NCBI GenBank assembly: GCA_036274055.1
Contig: DASUGM010000063.1
Span: 1 to 58,682, forward strand
Length of the DNA: 58,682 nucleotides
Reading direction: 5' to 3'
From: DASUGM01 sp036274055
GTDB lineage: Bacteria > Acidobacteriota > Vicinamibacteria > Vicinamibacterales > SCN-69-37
Shown: one piece after another, positions 44,207 through 53,006 of the stretch
Layout: each line of letters starts with the position of its first letter
Numbering within the stretch: the first letter of the stretch is position 1
Notes under the pieces: generated by a model
What the model was told of the DNA's origin: nothing
Seen by the model: the letters and a program-made list of their open reading frames with translations, nothing else
Database searches by the model: none
Made by a program: the position numbers and the translations under genes

Positions 44207-45303
44207 CGGATCGCCGCCCGCAGGTCACCGAGCATCGCTGGAATGAGCCGCAGATCGCCGTAGCCGAAGTAATGCCACGGGTCGTCCGGCTTCGGCTGCG
44301 CCGACAACGCGTCGGCGACGAGGGCGTAGGCGTCGTCCGGCTTGCCGGCCAGGAAGAGGGACGCGGCCAGTGCGTTGGTCGCCGATTGCGCGCCAGGGAC
44401 GATCGTCAATGCGTCGCGGTACTGTTCCAGCGCTTCGGCCGGCCTCTTGAGGTGATCGAGTGCGCGACCGGATAGAAATACCGCCAGATAGGCGATGAAC
44501 GGATCGCCCGATCGCCGGGCCCGCGCGTACGACTCGAGGGCCGCCGTCGGCTCGTGCAGCGTGAAGCGAAGATAGCCGATGCGCAGATCCGCCTCTGGCT
44601 GCAAGTCGCTGTTCGCGCGCAGCACTTCGAACCGCGCAATCGCTTCCTGCGCACGGGTGCGTCGCTGCGCTTCAGGAGTTCTCTTGTCGAGGACGTTCGT
44701 CGGCACCCAGTCGGCATCGCGGGGCGGCTCGGAATCGGCGGTCGCGGCGACGAGCTCGGCGGCCGCAAGCTGGAACCGTGGTTCCGTTGGGAACCGTTTC
44801 TGCGCGTGCGCGACGTGATTCACCTGGCGCTTGGCCGGCGCGTTTAATGATCCAACAGGACTGCCCGGACCGGCCCGCGTGACCAGCTGGCCGTCGTCGC
44901 GCGTCCGGACGAAGACCGCCACCGAGGTGCGGTACCAGAGCTCGGTGGCGGCATCGCCGGTGTCGTTGCCACTGAGGAGCTTGCAGCCGAGCTCGACGAG
45001 CGGATCGACGTCTTCCGGCCACAGGAAACGCGAGGCGACGTCGAGCGCGAAGGTCGCCGCGATAACGCGCTGGCGCTGGCGTGCCGCCGGCGTGCCGGTA
45101 TCGGTGCCCAAACCGGCACGGCGCTCGAACTCTTTTCGCAGCAAACCAAAGTTCGGCGAAGACAGATACGACTGCACCGCTCCGTCGTAGTCGCCGGCGG
45201 CATAGCGATCGATGAGCGCGGCAGCCGGATTCGGCGCCTGCGCGCTGGCCGCAGCTTGCACTGCCAGAACCGCGACGAGCGCGAACGCCACGCGATTGGT
45301 CAC
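44203..45303 (-). CDS. exported tetratricopeptide-like repeat protein
   Basis: A protein of 366 residues with a signal peptide (residues 1-22, cleavage near AASAQA). It is mostly helical, with TPR-like units near residues 270-350 (DPFIAYLAVFLSGRALDHLK, AEALEQYRDALTIVPGA, DDAYALVADALSAQP). The central helical part is less regular. It shares 4-bp overlaps with both neighbours, so the three genes are almost certainly one operon. Its role is unknown; the partners suggest a membrane- or surface-linked assembly. Confidence 0.85.
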   Translation of the reverse strand: MTNRVAFALVAVLAVQAAASAQAPNPAAALIDRYAAGDYDGAVQSYLSSPNFGLLRKEFERRAGLGTDTGTPAARQRQRVIAATFALDVASRFLWPEDVDPLVELGCKLLSGNDTGDAATELWYRTSVAVFVRTRDDGQLVTRAGPGSPVGSLNAPAKRQVNHVAHAQKRFPTEPRFQLAAAELVAATADSEPPRDADWVPTNVLDKRTPEAQRRTRAQEAIARFEVLRANSDLQPEADLRIGYLRFTLHEPTAALESYARARRSGDPFIAYLAVFLSGRALDHLKRPAEALEQYRDALTIVPGAQSATNALAASLFLAGKPDDAYALVADALSAQPKPDDPWHYFGYGDLRLIPAMLGDLRAAIR

Positions 45304-46973
45304 GGCCGTCGACCAGTTGCCTGGGCCGACGGCAGGGCCGCGATGGCGTCGGCGCTGCGGATGACGACTTCACCACGCGCCATGTTCGGTGTCCATCGGA
45401 CAGCGTCGATCACCCGGTCTGCTACTGACTCGCCAGGTTCGAGAACGAGCCAGACTTCGTTGATGCGTTCATCGACGAGCTTATCTGCAGCGTCGTAGTA
45501 CCGAGTCAAACAGACCATCGAGCGATACGCGGTGGTCGCGGACTGGTTGTGCACGACGATCGACCAGGTCGCCAGGCCGCGAACGAGCTGCAGCCGCGCG
45601 TCCGTGACCTTGAGATCGACGACCGCCTTCCCGCTCGCTTCCGCCGACATGCGTTCATCAGCCGGTACGTTTCTGGCCCAGGGGCGCCGATAGGCCAGGA
45701 GCGACGGCTGACGAAGGCGAATCGCGTCGGCGACCACAGCGCGCTTCATGTAGAGGGACGGTCCCGAGAAGCGCTGAACGGCCAGCGCGCTTTGAAAGAT
45801 CAGGTTGGCGACCAGCACCACGAGCGCGACGCGCCGCCATCGCGGCGAATCGATGAACGTCCAGCAGTACGCGGCAAACAGAAACGCGACCGGCGCGGTG
45901 ACGTAGAACGAACGCGCCTGCGCGGGCTGCATGACCAGAAAGAACGAGCCGGAGACCAGGACGACGGTCGCGATCGTCATCCAGCGGACCGCCGGCCATT
46001 CGCGGAGCGGCGATCGCCGGAACGCCATGGCCAGCATGAACAGCGGATGAATGATGCCGACGATCCACACGAAGCCGGCCACCGGCACGAGCCACCACCG
46101 CTCGGCCAGAAAGACCACCGGACTGCCATCGCCCGCGCTCGCGATGAATCGTCCGACTTCGAAGCTCGCGAATGAGAACAGACGACCCGTCGTGTTCAGA
46201 AGGGTCGTCAACGGGTTGCGCCAGTGGAGCAACAGATTCTGTCCGGTGTCGCCGGCGCCGCTCAGTTCGGCCGACGCGAGGAACGTCGGCACGGCGAGGC
46301 TGATCGTCAGCAGCAGGCCGAGGGCAAACGCGACCGTCGCGCCGGCGACTGCGCGCGCACCTTCCCTGACGCGCGACAGAAACGCGATGCCGGCAAACGG
46401 GAGCAGCAGCGGCCAGGACATGTGGATCTGGAACATCCAGCCGAGCGCGGCGCCCATCATCAGGTGCGCGGCGCGAACCGGTACGCGGCCGATCGACAGC
46501 ATCGGCCAGGCCTCGAAGAACCCGATGAAGAACACGATGCTCGCCGGCAGCACGTACGACGTGTTCAGGATGTGCGTCGAGTATTCGAGCGTCCAGGGAA
46601 TGGTCAGCAGCCAGCCCCAGATCAGCCAGCGCGGCACGGTCGGCAATCGCGCCGACAGGTAGGCGGCAAACAGGCAAAGCGCCGCAAACGACACCAGGTT
46701 GAGAAACACGTACGGCGCTTCCGGAATCGCGACGACGTCGAGCGGCAGGCCGACGAGCAGCGCCTGCAGCGCGCCCGGGATCTCGCTCTGCGTCCAGACC
46801 ACATCGGGCCCGAAATACGGCCACTGGTGCGTGGCGTGATAGCGCAGGCCGAGCAGATAGATTTGTGTCTCGTCGTCGGAGAACAGCTCCTTGGAGAGGC
46901 CGAAGGCGAGACGAAACGCGAAGCCCGCGACCAGCAACAGGGCGAAGACGAGGCGGGGTGACAAGCGGCGCAC
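45300..46973 (-). CDS. polytopic membrane protein, GT-C glycosyltransferase-like
   Basis: A protein of 557 residues with about 10 to 12 membrane spans. After helix 1 comes FSDDETQIYLLGLRYHAT, an acidic first loop like the catalytic D/E motif of GT-C lipid-dependent glycosyltransferases (ArnT/PMT-like). A C-terminal soluble part of about 100 residues has a beta-sandwich look. The acceptor is unknown. It is the first gene of the operon with the repeat and VWFA-related proteins, and the three starts and stops overlap by four bases. Confidence 0.75.
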   Translation of the reverse strand: MRRLSPRLVFALLLVAGFAFRLAFGLSKELFSDDETQIYLLGLRYHATHQWPYFGPDVVWTQSEIPGALQALLVGLPLDVVAIPEAPYVFLNLVSFAALCLFAAYLSARLPTVPRWLIWGWLLTIPWTLEYSTHILNTSYVLPASIVFFIGFFEAWPMLSIGRVPVRAAHLMMGAALGWMFQIHMSWPLLLPFAGIAFLSRVREGARAVAGATVAFALGLLLTISLAVPTFLASAELSGAGDTGQNLLLHWRNPLTTLLNTTGRLFSFASFEVGRFIASAGDGSPVVFLAERWWLVPVAGFVWIVGIIHPLFMLAMAFRRSPLREWPAVRWMTIATVVLVSGSFFLVMQPAQARSFYVTAPVAFLFAAYCWTFIDSPRWRRVALVVLVANLIFQSALAVQRFSGPSLYMKRAVVADAIRLRQPSLLAYRRPWARNVPADERMSAEASGKAVVDLKVTDARLQLVRGLATWSIVVHNQSATTAYRSMVCLTRYYDAADKLVDERINEVWLVLEPGESVADRVIDAVRWTPNMARGEVVIRSADAIAALPSAQATGRRP

Positions 46974-47008
46974 GAGTGCGACCAGTATCGCTCAGGCCGA
47001 TTGTCCCG

Positions 47009-47791
47009 CTACTTGCCCGGCGTCGAATCCAGCAGCACCACGCGCGCGCCGAGGTTCTGGATCGGCCGGTTGGTGTGGCCGAGATGCTCCAGCTTCGTGA
47101 ACGCGCTGATCTGCCCGGCCGACATTTCGATCGGCGTCTTGAATACGTACCAGGTGAGGCCCTCGGTGCACGGCGGCGTCGTCAACGATCCGGCGTAGGT
47201 GAAGAACGTCGTGTCGGCAGGCAGCAACGCGCGGGCGTCGATCGTCGCGCCGGCGGGCGCGCTCTTGTGGCCCGACCTGGCGGGCAAACTCTGGAACGCC
47301 CTCGTCAAGCCTGTGTTTTCCTTGCCGGCCTTGATGAACACGCCAACCACGGCGGCCGGCTTGCCGGCGGCGTCGACGTGGACGAGATGCGCTTCCATCG
47401 GATACGAGATGCCGTCGACGGTGTGCTCGCTTGGCGCGTGGAAGTGGAACTGCGCGAGCGTCAGCGCGCTCGTCATGCCGACGCGGCCGAGCTTCGAGCC
47501 CGCGTCGTAGGTCATCTGAACGGTGTGGCCGTTGTTGGTCATCAACAGCCGTGAAGGCTTATAGGCAAATGCGAGGTTCGGCAGGTCCTGCGGTTTCGCG
47601 ACGCCAGCTGCGAGATCGATCGGCGTCTGCTGCGCACCGGTCGCGCACGCCTGATTGCCGGGCAGCGTGCCCCATTTCGCCGGACCGACGTCGTCGCCGT
47701 GGTCCTCGTAGGCCCAGTGTTTCGCTTGCGCTCCGAGCGTCACGATCACAAGACCGGCGGTCACGACGATCGATCGGATGAGTCGAGTCAT
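47009..47791 (-). CDS. alpha-type carbonic anhydrase, exported
   Basis: A protein of 260 residues that should hydrate CO2 to bicarbonate in the periplasm. It has a signal peptide (ending near AQA, residue 23). The zinc histidines are H116 and H118 (AQFHFHAPSEH) and H135 (MEAHLVHVD). ACATGAQQTPIDL and TTPPCTEGLTWYVF supply the conserved cysteine pair (C49 and the one in PPCTEG) and the gatekeeper Thr region. I chose ATG 47791, with GGGAGG nine bases upstream; the frame upstream runs into the 222-bp repeat element and is not part of the gene. Confidence 0.96.
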   Translation of the reverse strand: MTRLIRSIVVTAGLVIVTLGAQAKHWAYEDHGDDVGPAKWGTLPGNQACATGAQQTPIDLAAGVAKPQDLPNLAFAYKPSRLLMTNNGHTVQMTYDAGSKLGRVGMTSALTLAQFHFHAPSEHTVDGISYPMEAHLVHVDAAGKPAAVVGVFIKAGKENTGLTRAFQSLPARSGHKSAPAGATIDARALLPADTTFFTYAGSLTTPPCTEGLTWYVFKTPIEMSAGQISAFTKLEHLGHTNRPIQNLGARVVLLDSTPGK

Positions 47792-47860
47792 ACGCGGAGC
47801 CTCCCCGGTGGCGATCTCGGATTCTACGCCAGCAGGTTGACGCCGCGTCGGCGTGTCTGA

Positions 47861-48082
47861 AAGAGCCTTCAACATGGAGACATGGAGAAAATCGGTTCTT
47901 CTTCTTGGAAAAGCCTCCCGAGATGCGAACTGCGCCAAGAACTCAGCCAACGTGGAGTGCATGAAGAGCCCGCTGGATCGTGTCCTCCATGCCCTTCACT
48001 CGAACCAAGTCTTGTTGCTCAGCGCGCATCTCGCCAAGGTTTCGAAAAAGACGAACCGGTCTCCTTCATGTTGAAGGCTCTT
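47861..48082. repeat. 222-bp element with 16-bp perfect terminal inverted repeats
   Basis: AAGAGCCTTCAACATG (47861-47876) recurs inverted at 48067-48082. Related sequence continues inward with small gaps (GGAGA, CGGTTC). Inside are words such as CATGGAGA. No target-site duplication is obvious, and no gene is supported. It occupies most of the 303 bases between the carbonic anhydrase and ADOP genes, and could be a small non-autonomous mobile element or a long hairpin. Confidence 0.7.
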
Positions 48083-48094
48083 GATCTTGTCGGA

Positions 48095-50758
48095 TCACTC
48101 GCTTCTGAGCAACTGCACCGGATCCACGCGGCTTGCCCGTCTCGCCGGCACGTAGACAGCGACCACACAGACGAGCAGCAGCACTCCGCCCTGCACCGCA
48201 AACGTGCGCAAATCCCGCGCGTCGACGTTGAACAGCAGTCGATCGAGCAGCGTCGTGCCCCAGAACGACGCCAGCAGACCGATTGCCAAGCCGACCAACG
48301 TCAGCCGGAGCCCCGAGCGGAGGAACGAGACGCGGATGCGGCGCGGCTCCCCGCCGAGCGCGAGGCGGACGCCGATCTCCCTCGTCCGCTCGGTCACTGC
48401 GCAGCTCAGGACACCGTAGATGCCGATCGCCGCCAAAAACAACGCCAGTCCCGCGAATGTCGCCAGCAGCGTCGTCTGGAGCCGCCGGTCCTGGAGTTCA
48501 CGCGCGACAATGCTGTCCATGGTCGCGACGTTCGAAATCGGCTGCCGGCGATCGACGGCCCACACCGCGGCCGACACCGCGCGTACGAGCGCGCCGGTGT
48601 CGTCGCCGGCGCGCACGACGAGATCGCGCGGCCACATCCAGTTGTCGCTCGATTGCGCCACGGGGAAGTACATCTCCGCCCGCGTTGGCTCCTCGATGCC
48701 CAGCGTACGCGTGTCGGCGACGATGCCGACGATCGTGCGCCAGGGTGCGTTCGCGTCGAGACGAAACCGGCGGCCCAGTGGATCTTTGCCGGGCCAGTAC
48801 TGCCGGGCCATGGTCTCGCTGATGATTGCGACCGGCTCGCCCGTGGCGCCATCGCGCGCATCCAGGAAACGGCCGGCGCGCAGGAGGTAGCCCATCGTCT
48901 CCATGTAGCCGGGGCTGATGACGCGGTTGTTGGCATCGTATGGCAGCGCCGGATCGATCGGCTGCGCCTCCGGAACGAACCCGGTGGTCCCGCCTTTCCA
49001 AATCAACGGCAGGCCGCCGGTGAAACCGGCGGACGTGACGCCCGGCAACACTCGCACCCGCTCGAGCACGTCCTCGACGAACTGGTTGCGTTTGGCGAGG
49101 TCGGCGTAGGCCTGCCTCGGCAGCTGGAGTCGCAGGCTCGTCACCTGCGCGGGATCGAAGCCGAGCGGAACGTTGCGCGCCGAGCGCAGGCTTTGCACGA
49201 ACAGACCGGCGCCGATGAGGAGCGCGGTCGCGAGCGCGATCTGCCCAACCACCAGCACGCTCCGCAGCCGCGAGCCGCCGCGAACCACGCCCCGGCCGAA
49301 CTGCTGCGTGGTGGCGATCGCGTGTTCGATCCGCGACGCGCGCCACGCGGGGGCGAGGCCGAAGAGCACGCCGGTGAGGCCCGAAAGCACCGCGGTGAGG
49401 GTCAGCACGCGCCAGTCGAGCGAGACGTGGCTCAGCCCTGCAAGTGCGCGCGGCACCAGCAGGTCGAGCAGCGGAAACGTCTGCGTCGCGACGGCGACGC
49501 CGAGCGCGCCACCGACGAGCGCCACGAGAACACTCTCGGTCAGGAGCTGCCGGACGAGACGCCGCCGGTCGGCACCGAGCGCGCCCCGAACGGCCATCTC
49601 ACGAGCACGGCCCGACGCCTGGGTCAGCAGCAAGTTGGCGACGTTCACGCAGGCGATGAACAGCACGCAGACGACGGCCCCGAGCAGGACGAACAGCGCC
49701 GTCCGGGTGTCGCCGACGTAGTCATCGAGCAGCGGCACCGCAAACATCCCGATGCGTTCGTTCGTCTGAGGATGTTCGCGCGCGAGTCGCTCGGCGAGGG
49801 CGCGAAGCTCCGCGTTGGCGCGCTCAATCGTGGCGCCTGCTCGCAGCCGCGCGACGACGTTCAGGAAGTGGCTGCCGCGATCGTTGAGGCGCGCCGCTGA
49901 AAACGTCAACGGCGCCCAGACCTGGAGATCGGAATCGAGGAACTCGAACCCGCGCGGCATGATTCCGATGACGGTGTAGGGATTGCCATTGAACTCGACC
50001 GCGCGGCCGACGACCGCGGGATCGGCGCCAAAACGGCGCGTCCACAGGCCGTGACCAATCACCGCGATTCGATTCCCGGGCCGGTCCTCCTCGGCGCCCC
50101 AGACCCGACCAACCTGCGGCCGCACCCCGAGCACAGTCCAGAAGCTGGCGGTCACCAACCCGCCGTCGATCTTCTCCGGCTCGCCGTCGCCGACCAGGTT
50201 GAACTCGGCGTTGCTCAGCGCGGCGACCTGTTCGAACGACGAGATCGACGTCTTCCAGTCGCCGTAGTTCCCGGGCGCCGGCGTGTTGCGGGGAAAGCCG
50301 AGGTAGGCTGCGTCCTCCCACACCATCGCCAGCCGCTCGGGGTCGGGAAATGGCAGCCGCTGCAGCAGCACGGCGTTGGCGACGCTGAAGATCGCCGCGT
50401 TGGCGCCGATGCCCAGCGCGAGCGTCGCGACGAGCGCGGTCGTGAACGCCGGCCGGCGCCGAAACGTCCGAAACGCGAATCGCAGGTCCTGTGCGAGGAA
50501 CGACATGTGGGAGCTCCGTGATCGAGGCGAGGTGGATCGATGGTCTGGTGCTGGCCGGCGGCTGGCGACGACGCCGGCGGTCTCACGCGCGAGCACGGCG
50601 ATGACCGCGCGCACGCCATCGCGGCTGGCGCGCTCGAGCAGCGTATCGAACGTGGCCAGCATCTCGGACGCATGGCCAGCGCGAGCGCCAGCGTGCATAC
50701 GCAACGCGGCTTGATAGACCCGTCGCGACAGGGCCGCGGCGAGTGAGGCGGTGGTCAC
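48095..50758 (-). CDS. ADOP-family ABC permease (full length)
   Basis: A protein of 887 residues. An N-terminal cytoplasmic helix region (residues 1-80) comes first, as in ADOP proteins. Then come a membrane span (TTALVATLALGIGANAAIF), a MacB-PCD domain, an FtsX block (about residues 380-500), a second MacB-PCD domain (about residues 550-740) and a final FtsX block ending RRASRVDPVQLLRSE. The motifs LGIGANAAIFSVANAVLL and LDARDGATGEPVAIIS are typical. No ATPase gene is adjacent. The GTG start overlaps the PadR stop by four bases, the usual ADOP-PadR pairing. Confidence 0.95.
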   Translation of the reverse strand: MTTASLAAALSRRVYQAALRMHAGARAGHASEMLATFDTLLERASRDGVRAVIAVLARETAGVVASRRPAPDHRSTSPRSRSSHMSFLAQDLRFAFRTFRRRPAFTTALVATLALGIGANAAIFSVANAVLLQRLPFPDPERLAMVWEDAAYLGFPRNTPAPGNYGDWKTSISSFEQVAALSNAEFNLVGDGEPEKIDGGLVTASFWTVLGVRPQVGRVWGAEEDRPGNRIAVIGHGLWTRRFGADPAVVGRAVEFNGNPYTVIGIMPRGFEFLDSDLQVWAPLTFSAARLNDRGSHFLNVVARLRAGATIERANAELRALAERLAREHPQTNERIGMFAVPLLDDYVGDTRTALFVLLGAVVCVLFIACVNVANLLLTQASGRAREMAVRGALGADRRRLVRQLLTESVLVALVGGALGVAVATQTFPLLDLLVPRALAGLSHVSLDWRVLTLTAVLSGLTGVLFGLAPAWRASRIEHAIATTQQFGRGVVRGGSRLRSVLVVGQIALATALLIGAGLFVQSLRSARNVPLGFDPAQVTSLRLQLPRQAYADLAKRNQFVEDVLERVRVLPGVTSAGFTGGLPLIWKGGTTGFVPEAQPIDPALPYDANNRVISPGYMETMGYLLRAGRFLDARDGATGEPVAIISETMARQYWPGKDPLGRRFRLDANAPWRTIVGIVADTRTLGIEEPTRAEMYFPVAQSSDNWMWPRDLVVRAGDDTGALVRAVSAAVWAVDRRQPISNVATMDSIVARELQDRRLQTTLLATFAGLALFLAAIGIYGVLSCAVTERTREIGVRLALGGEPRRIRVSFLRSGLRLTLVGLAIGLLASFWGTTLLDRLLFNVDARDLRTFAVQGGVLLLVCVVAVYVPARRASRVDPVQLLRSE

Positions 50759-51105
50759 CGGCGGCCCTTCAGCGGCGCGCGAATCCCCTTGCGGCGGGCC
50801 TGAGTCAGCAGCGCTTCGAGCCGGGCGATTTCGACGCGGAGCGCCTGCCCGCCGGCCGCGGTCAGCGCGTAGTAGCGCCGTCGGGGATCGTCCGCGTCGC
50901 GACGGGAGGTTTCGGCGATGAACCCCAGCGTCACCAGCCGCGCGATCGCCGTGTAGAGCGGCCCGGTCCCGAGACGCACGGTGCCGTCGGTCCGTTCGGC
51001 GACGTCGGCAATGATGCCGTAGCCATGGCGGTCCTCGTCGGTCAGCGCCAGGAGGATTTGAAACTGCTGCGGCGAGAGCGGAAACGGCGCGCGTGTATCT
51101 GGCAT
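50755..51105 (-). CDS. PadR-family transcriptional regulator
   Basis: A protein of 116 residues with the PadR winged helix: LSPQQFQILLALTDEDRHGY, the recognition helix region VRLGTGPLYTAIARLVTLGF, and the wing DPRRRYYALTAAG. A C-terminal dimerisation helix follows. PadR proteins usually repress their own operon. A perfect palindrome (51109-51127) lies three bases upstream of the ATG, overlapping a TATACT element. Its stop overlaps the ADOP gene start by four bases. Confidence 0.94.
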   Translation of the reverse strand: MPDTRAPFPLSPQQFQILLALTDEDRHGYGIIADVAERTDGTVRLGTGPLYTAIARLVTLGFIAETSRRDADDPRRRYYALTAAGGQALRVEIARLEALLTQARRKGIRAPLKGRR

Positions 51106-51108
51106 AGC

Positions 51109-51127
51109 TGCATCTAGTATAGATGCA
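51109..51127. promoter_or_regulatory. candidate PadR operator overlapping a -10 element
   Basis: TGCATCTAGTATAGATGCA has perfect 8-base arms around a 3-base centre. It begins three bases before the padR ATG. The minus-strand centre reads TATACT, a good -10 hexamer, which would put the transcription start near the ATG and make the transcript leaderless or nearly so. PadR binding here would block RNA polymerase. Confidence 0.65.
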
Positions 51128-51405
51128 TTTAGGTTGGACGGAGCCGACGGGCCGCAGGTTGGCGCTGAACGCGAGGCCGTTCGCGCCGTTAGGCGATCCC
51201 GCCGAAACGTGCTACCGTCAGGAGGTTAGGTGGAAGACAGCCTCCTGCTCTAGCCCGCGCTTCGAGCCGAATCGAGCCCGTCTCGTTTCTCCCCGCATCG
51301 TGATTGCTTAGCACCGCAGCCGAACCCATCAGGGACCCGTGTGGGTCCAAAATCACAGCGTCAACAGGCTCCGCCTCGCGGAGCGGAAAACGAGACTCAG
51401 TACTC
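51128..51405 (+). other. leader region of the RRM gene with two hairpins
   Basis: This gap carries two perfect hairpins before the RRM start: GGACCC with GGGTCC (51333-51348) and GCTCCGC with GCGGAGC (51368-51384, 3-base loop). The start lacks a clear ribosome site. A long structured leader is common for cold-shock RNA-binding proteins, but I have no direct evidence of a switch. The first part (51128-51300) holds nothing else recognisable. Confidence 0.4.
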
Positions 51406-51732
51406 ATGGCAAAGAAACTCTACGTCGGCAACCTTCCCTACGAAACCAACGACCAGGATCTGCACGCGTTGTTCTCCAACGTCGGTCAGGTCGAAAGCGT
51501 GAACCTGATGCGCGACCAGGCCACCGGCCGGGCCCGCGGCTTCGCGTTCGTGGAAATGGCGACCGACGACGCGGCCCAGGCCGCGATTCAGCAGCTCAAC
51601 AACCACGACATGGGCGGCCGCAATCTGACCGTCAATGAAGCGCGTCCGAAGACCTCGGGCGGCGGCGGCGGTTTCGGCGGCGGCTACGGCGGCGACCGCG
51701 GCGGCAACCGCCGCAGCGAGCCGCGCTGGTAA
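51406..51732 (+). CDS. RRM-domain RNA-binding protein
   Basis: A protein of 108 residues. One RRM (residues 1-80) has RNP2 KLYVGNLPY and RNP1 RGFAFVEM, both with the aromatic residues that stack on RNA. A glycine-rich tail of about 25 residues follows (GGGGGFGGGYGGDRGG), as in cyanobacterial and plant glycine-rich RNA-binding proteins. It should bind single-stranded RNA, perhaps in cold adaptation. A perfect-stem terminator follows at 51768. Confidence 0.94.
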   Translation: MAKKLYVGNLPYETNDQDLHALFSNVGQVESVNLMRDQATGRARGFAFVEMATDDAAQAAIQQLNNHDMGGRNLTVNEARPKTSGGGGGFGGGYGGDRGGNRRSEPRW

Positions 51733-51767
51733 GCACGGCCGGTTCGACGCCAATTCGCACACGACCA

Positions 51768-51800
51768 CGGGCGGCATCTTCGGGTGCCGCCCGTTTGTTG
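51768..51800 (+). terminator. intrinsic terminator of the RRM gene
   Basis: CGGGCGGCA (51768-51776) and TGCCGCCCG (51785-51793) form a perfect 9-bp stem with an 8-base loop, followed by TTTGTTG. It lies 35 bases after the stop codon and directly abuts the beginning of the truncated beta-propeller remnant. Confidence 0.8.
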
Positions 51801-52560
51801 TACGAACCGCGCCTGTCACCCGACGGGATGATGATCGCGACGGCGACACGCGATGACTCGCCGGACATCTACGTGTGGGACCTGCGCCGCAGCGTGGAAA
51901 CGCGAGTGACTCGGGATGAGGCACGCGACGTCTCGCCGCTCTGGATCGACAACAGCGAACTGATCTTTGCCTACGGCACCGACACCGGCGGGCAGCTTGA
52001 CCTCGCCCGCCGGCGCGCCGATCTGACGACGGAGCGCACCGTCGTCGCAGCGACGCGCGCGTTTCTCGCTCGAGAAGCCAGAGCCGCCCACGCTGCTGCT
52101 GGGCACAACCTATCCGAGCACGAACCCGGCGATCTCACCGGACGGGCGGTGGATCGCCTACGAAGCCCGCGAAGGGGAACGAACCGAGGTGTACGTGCGG
52201 CCTTTCCCCAACGTCAGCGAGGCGCGCTTTCAGATATCGCAGGGCGGCGGCGTCTGGCCGGTCTGGTCGCGCAACGGCAAGCAGTTGTTCTACGTCACCA
52301 ACACCAGCGGGCAAGTCGAGCGTCACGTACTGGCAGTCCCGGTCAAGCCAGCCCACGGGACGACGTTCGATTGGGACCCGGGTGTCCGGCTGTTCAACAT
52401 GGCGCCGTACATGCGATCGTCCCAGCGCGGCTACGACGTCTCGCTCGACGGCAGCAAGTTCATCGTCGCGTCCGACGCCAATGCGCCGGCGCTGGTCTCG
52501 CGCACCGTGATCCGGTACGTCACGAACTGGTTCGAGGAACTGCGGGCGCGAGTGAAGTAA
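51795..52560 (+). pseudogene. remnant of a TolB-like beta-propeller (protein-kinase C-terminal) gene
   Basis: The first part, to about 52060, reads LSPDGMMIATATRDDSPDIY and WDLRRSVETRVTRDEARDVS. The continuation in another frame reads ISPDGRWIAYEAREGERTE, then VRPFPNVSEARFQISQGGG and a proper end NWFEELRARVK. Together they are the C-terminal part of a WD40/TolB-type propeller, often found after the kinase domain in acidobacterial Ser/Thr kinases. The 5' part is missing, the terminator abuts its start, and a one-base shift occurs in the GC-repeat near 52055-52065 (ACGCGCGCG). A sequencing error is possible for the shift but not for the missing 5' end. Confidence 0.8.
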
Positions 52561-52743
52561 ACGCCCCTCAGAGCCGTCGCGAGTCGCGCAAAATCGCTCG
52601 AGCCGTTTCCGCGGCGACTCAGAATCGAAAGCGGCTCGATCCGACCCTGCGCGCTATTGCACGCAGTGGCACAGCGCCAGCGACATCGACCGCTCGAGAG
52701 CCGGGTGGCCGCCATCTTGCAATCGCCGACGCGGGAGAATGCC

Positions 52744-52953
52744 GTGGTAACGGAACCGCTCGCGCTGCAGGCCATCAATGGACCCGTCGTCACCGAGACG
52801 ATCGCGGTCTCTCAGGAAGAAGCTGAGCAGATCGTTGATTTGATCCGGGATCTGCGCGAGCGCGTGATCCTCAAGAAGCAACAAGAGGTCGAGACGCCAG
52901 CCGCCCCAGCGGGTTTCCGAGCGGTCCTTCGCAACGCATTCGGGGGAACGTAA
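52744..52953 (+). CDS. small hypothetical protein
   Basis: A possible protein of 69 residues from GTG 52744, with a GGGAGA site six bases upstream. The sequence TETIAVSQEEAEQIVDLIRD and LRERVILKKQQEVETP suggests a short coiled-coil. A longer start at 52657 is also open. I do not recognise a family, and the reading is supported only by composition and the ribosome site. It ends 12 bases before the leftover direct-repeat copy. Confidence 0.35.
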   Translation: MVTEPLALQAINGPVVTETIAVSQEEAEQIVDLIRDLRERVILKKQQEVETPAAPAGFRAVLRNAFGGT

Positions 52954-52964
52954 CGAGGTCGAGC

Positions 52965-53002
52965 TCAGAGCAGCCGGAGGAGCACGATGGCGACGACGGT
53001 CG
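52965..53002. repeat. downstream copy of the direct repeat flanking the ADOP gene
   Basis: The minus strand reads, right after the ADOP stop and in frame with it, TVVAIVLLRLL and a stop. It matches the last 11 codons and stop of the antiporter gene (55505-55542) at 34 of 38 bases, 23 of them in one perfect block (52980-53002 with 55520-55542). Confidence 0.85.
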
Positions 53003-53006
53003 CCGT

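Noticed and set aside
47792..47962. N-terminal extension of the carbonic anhydrase frame
   Set aside because: It lies in the 222-bp repeat element; a signal peptide and ribosome site fit ATG 47791.
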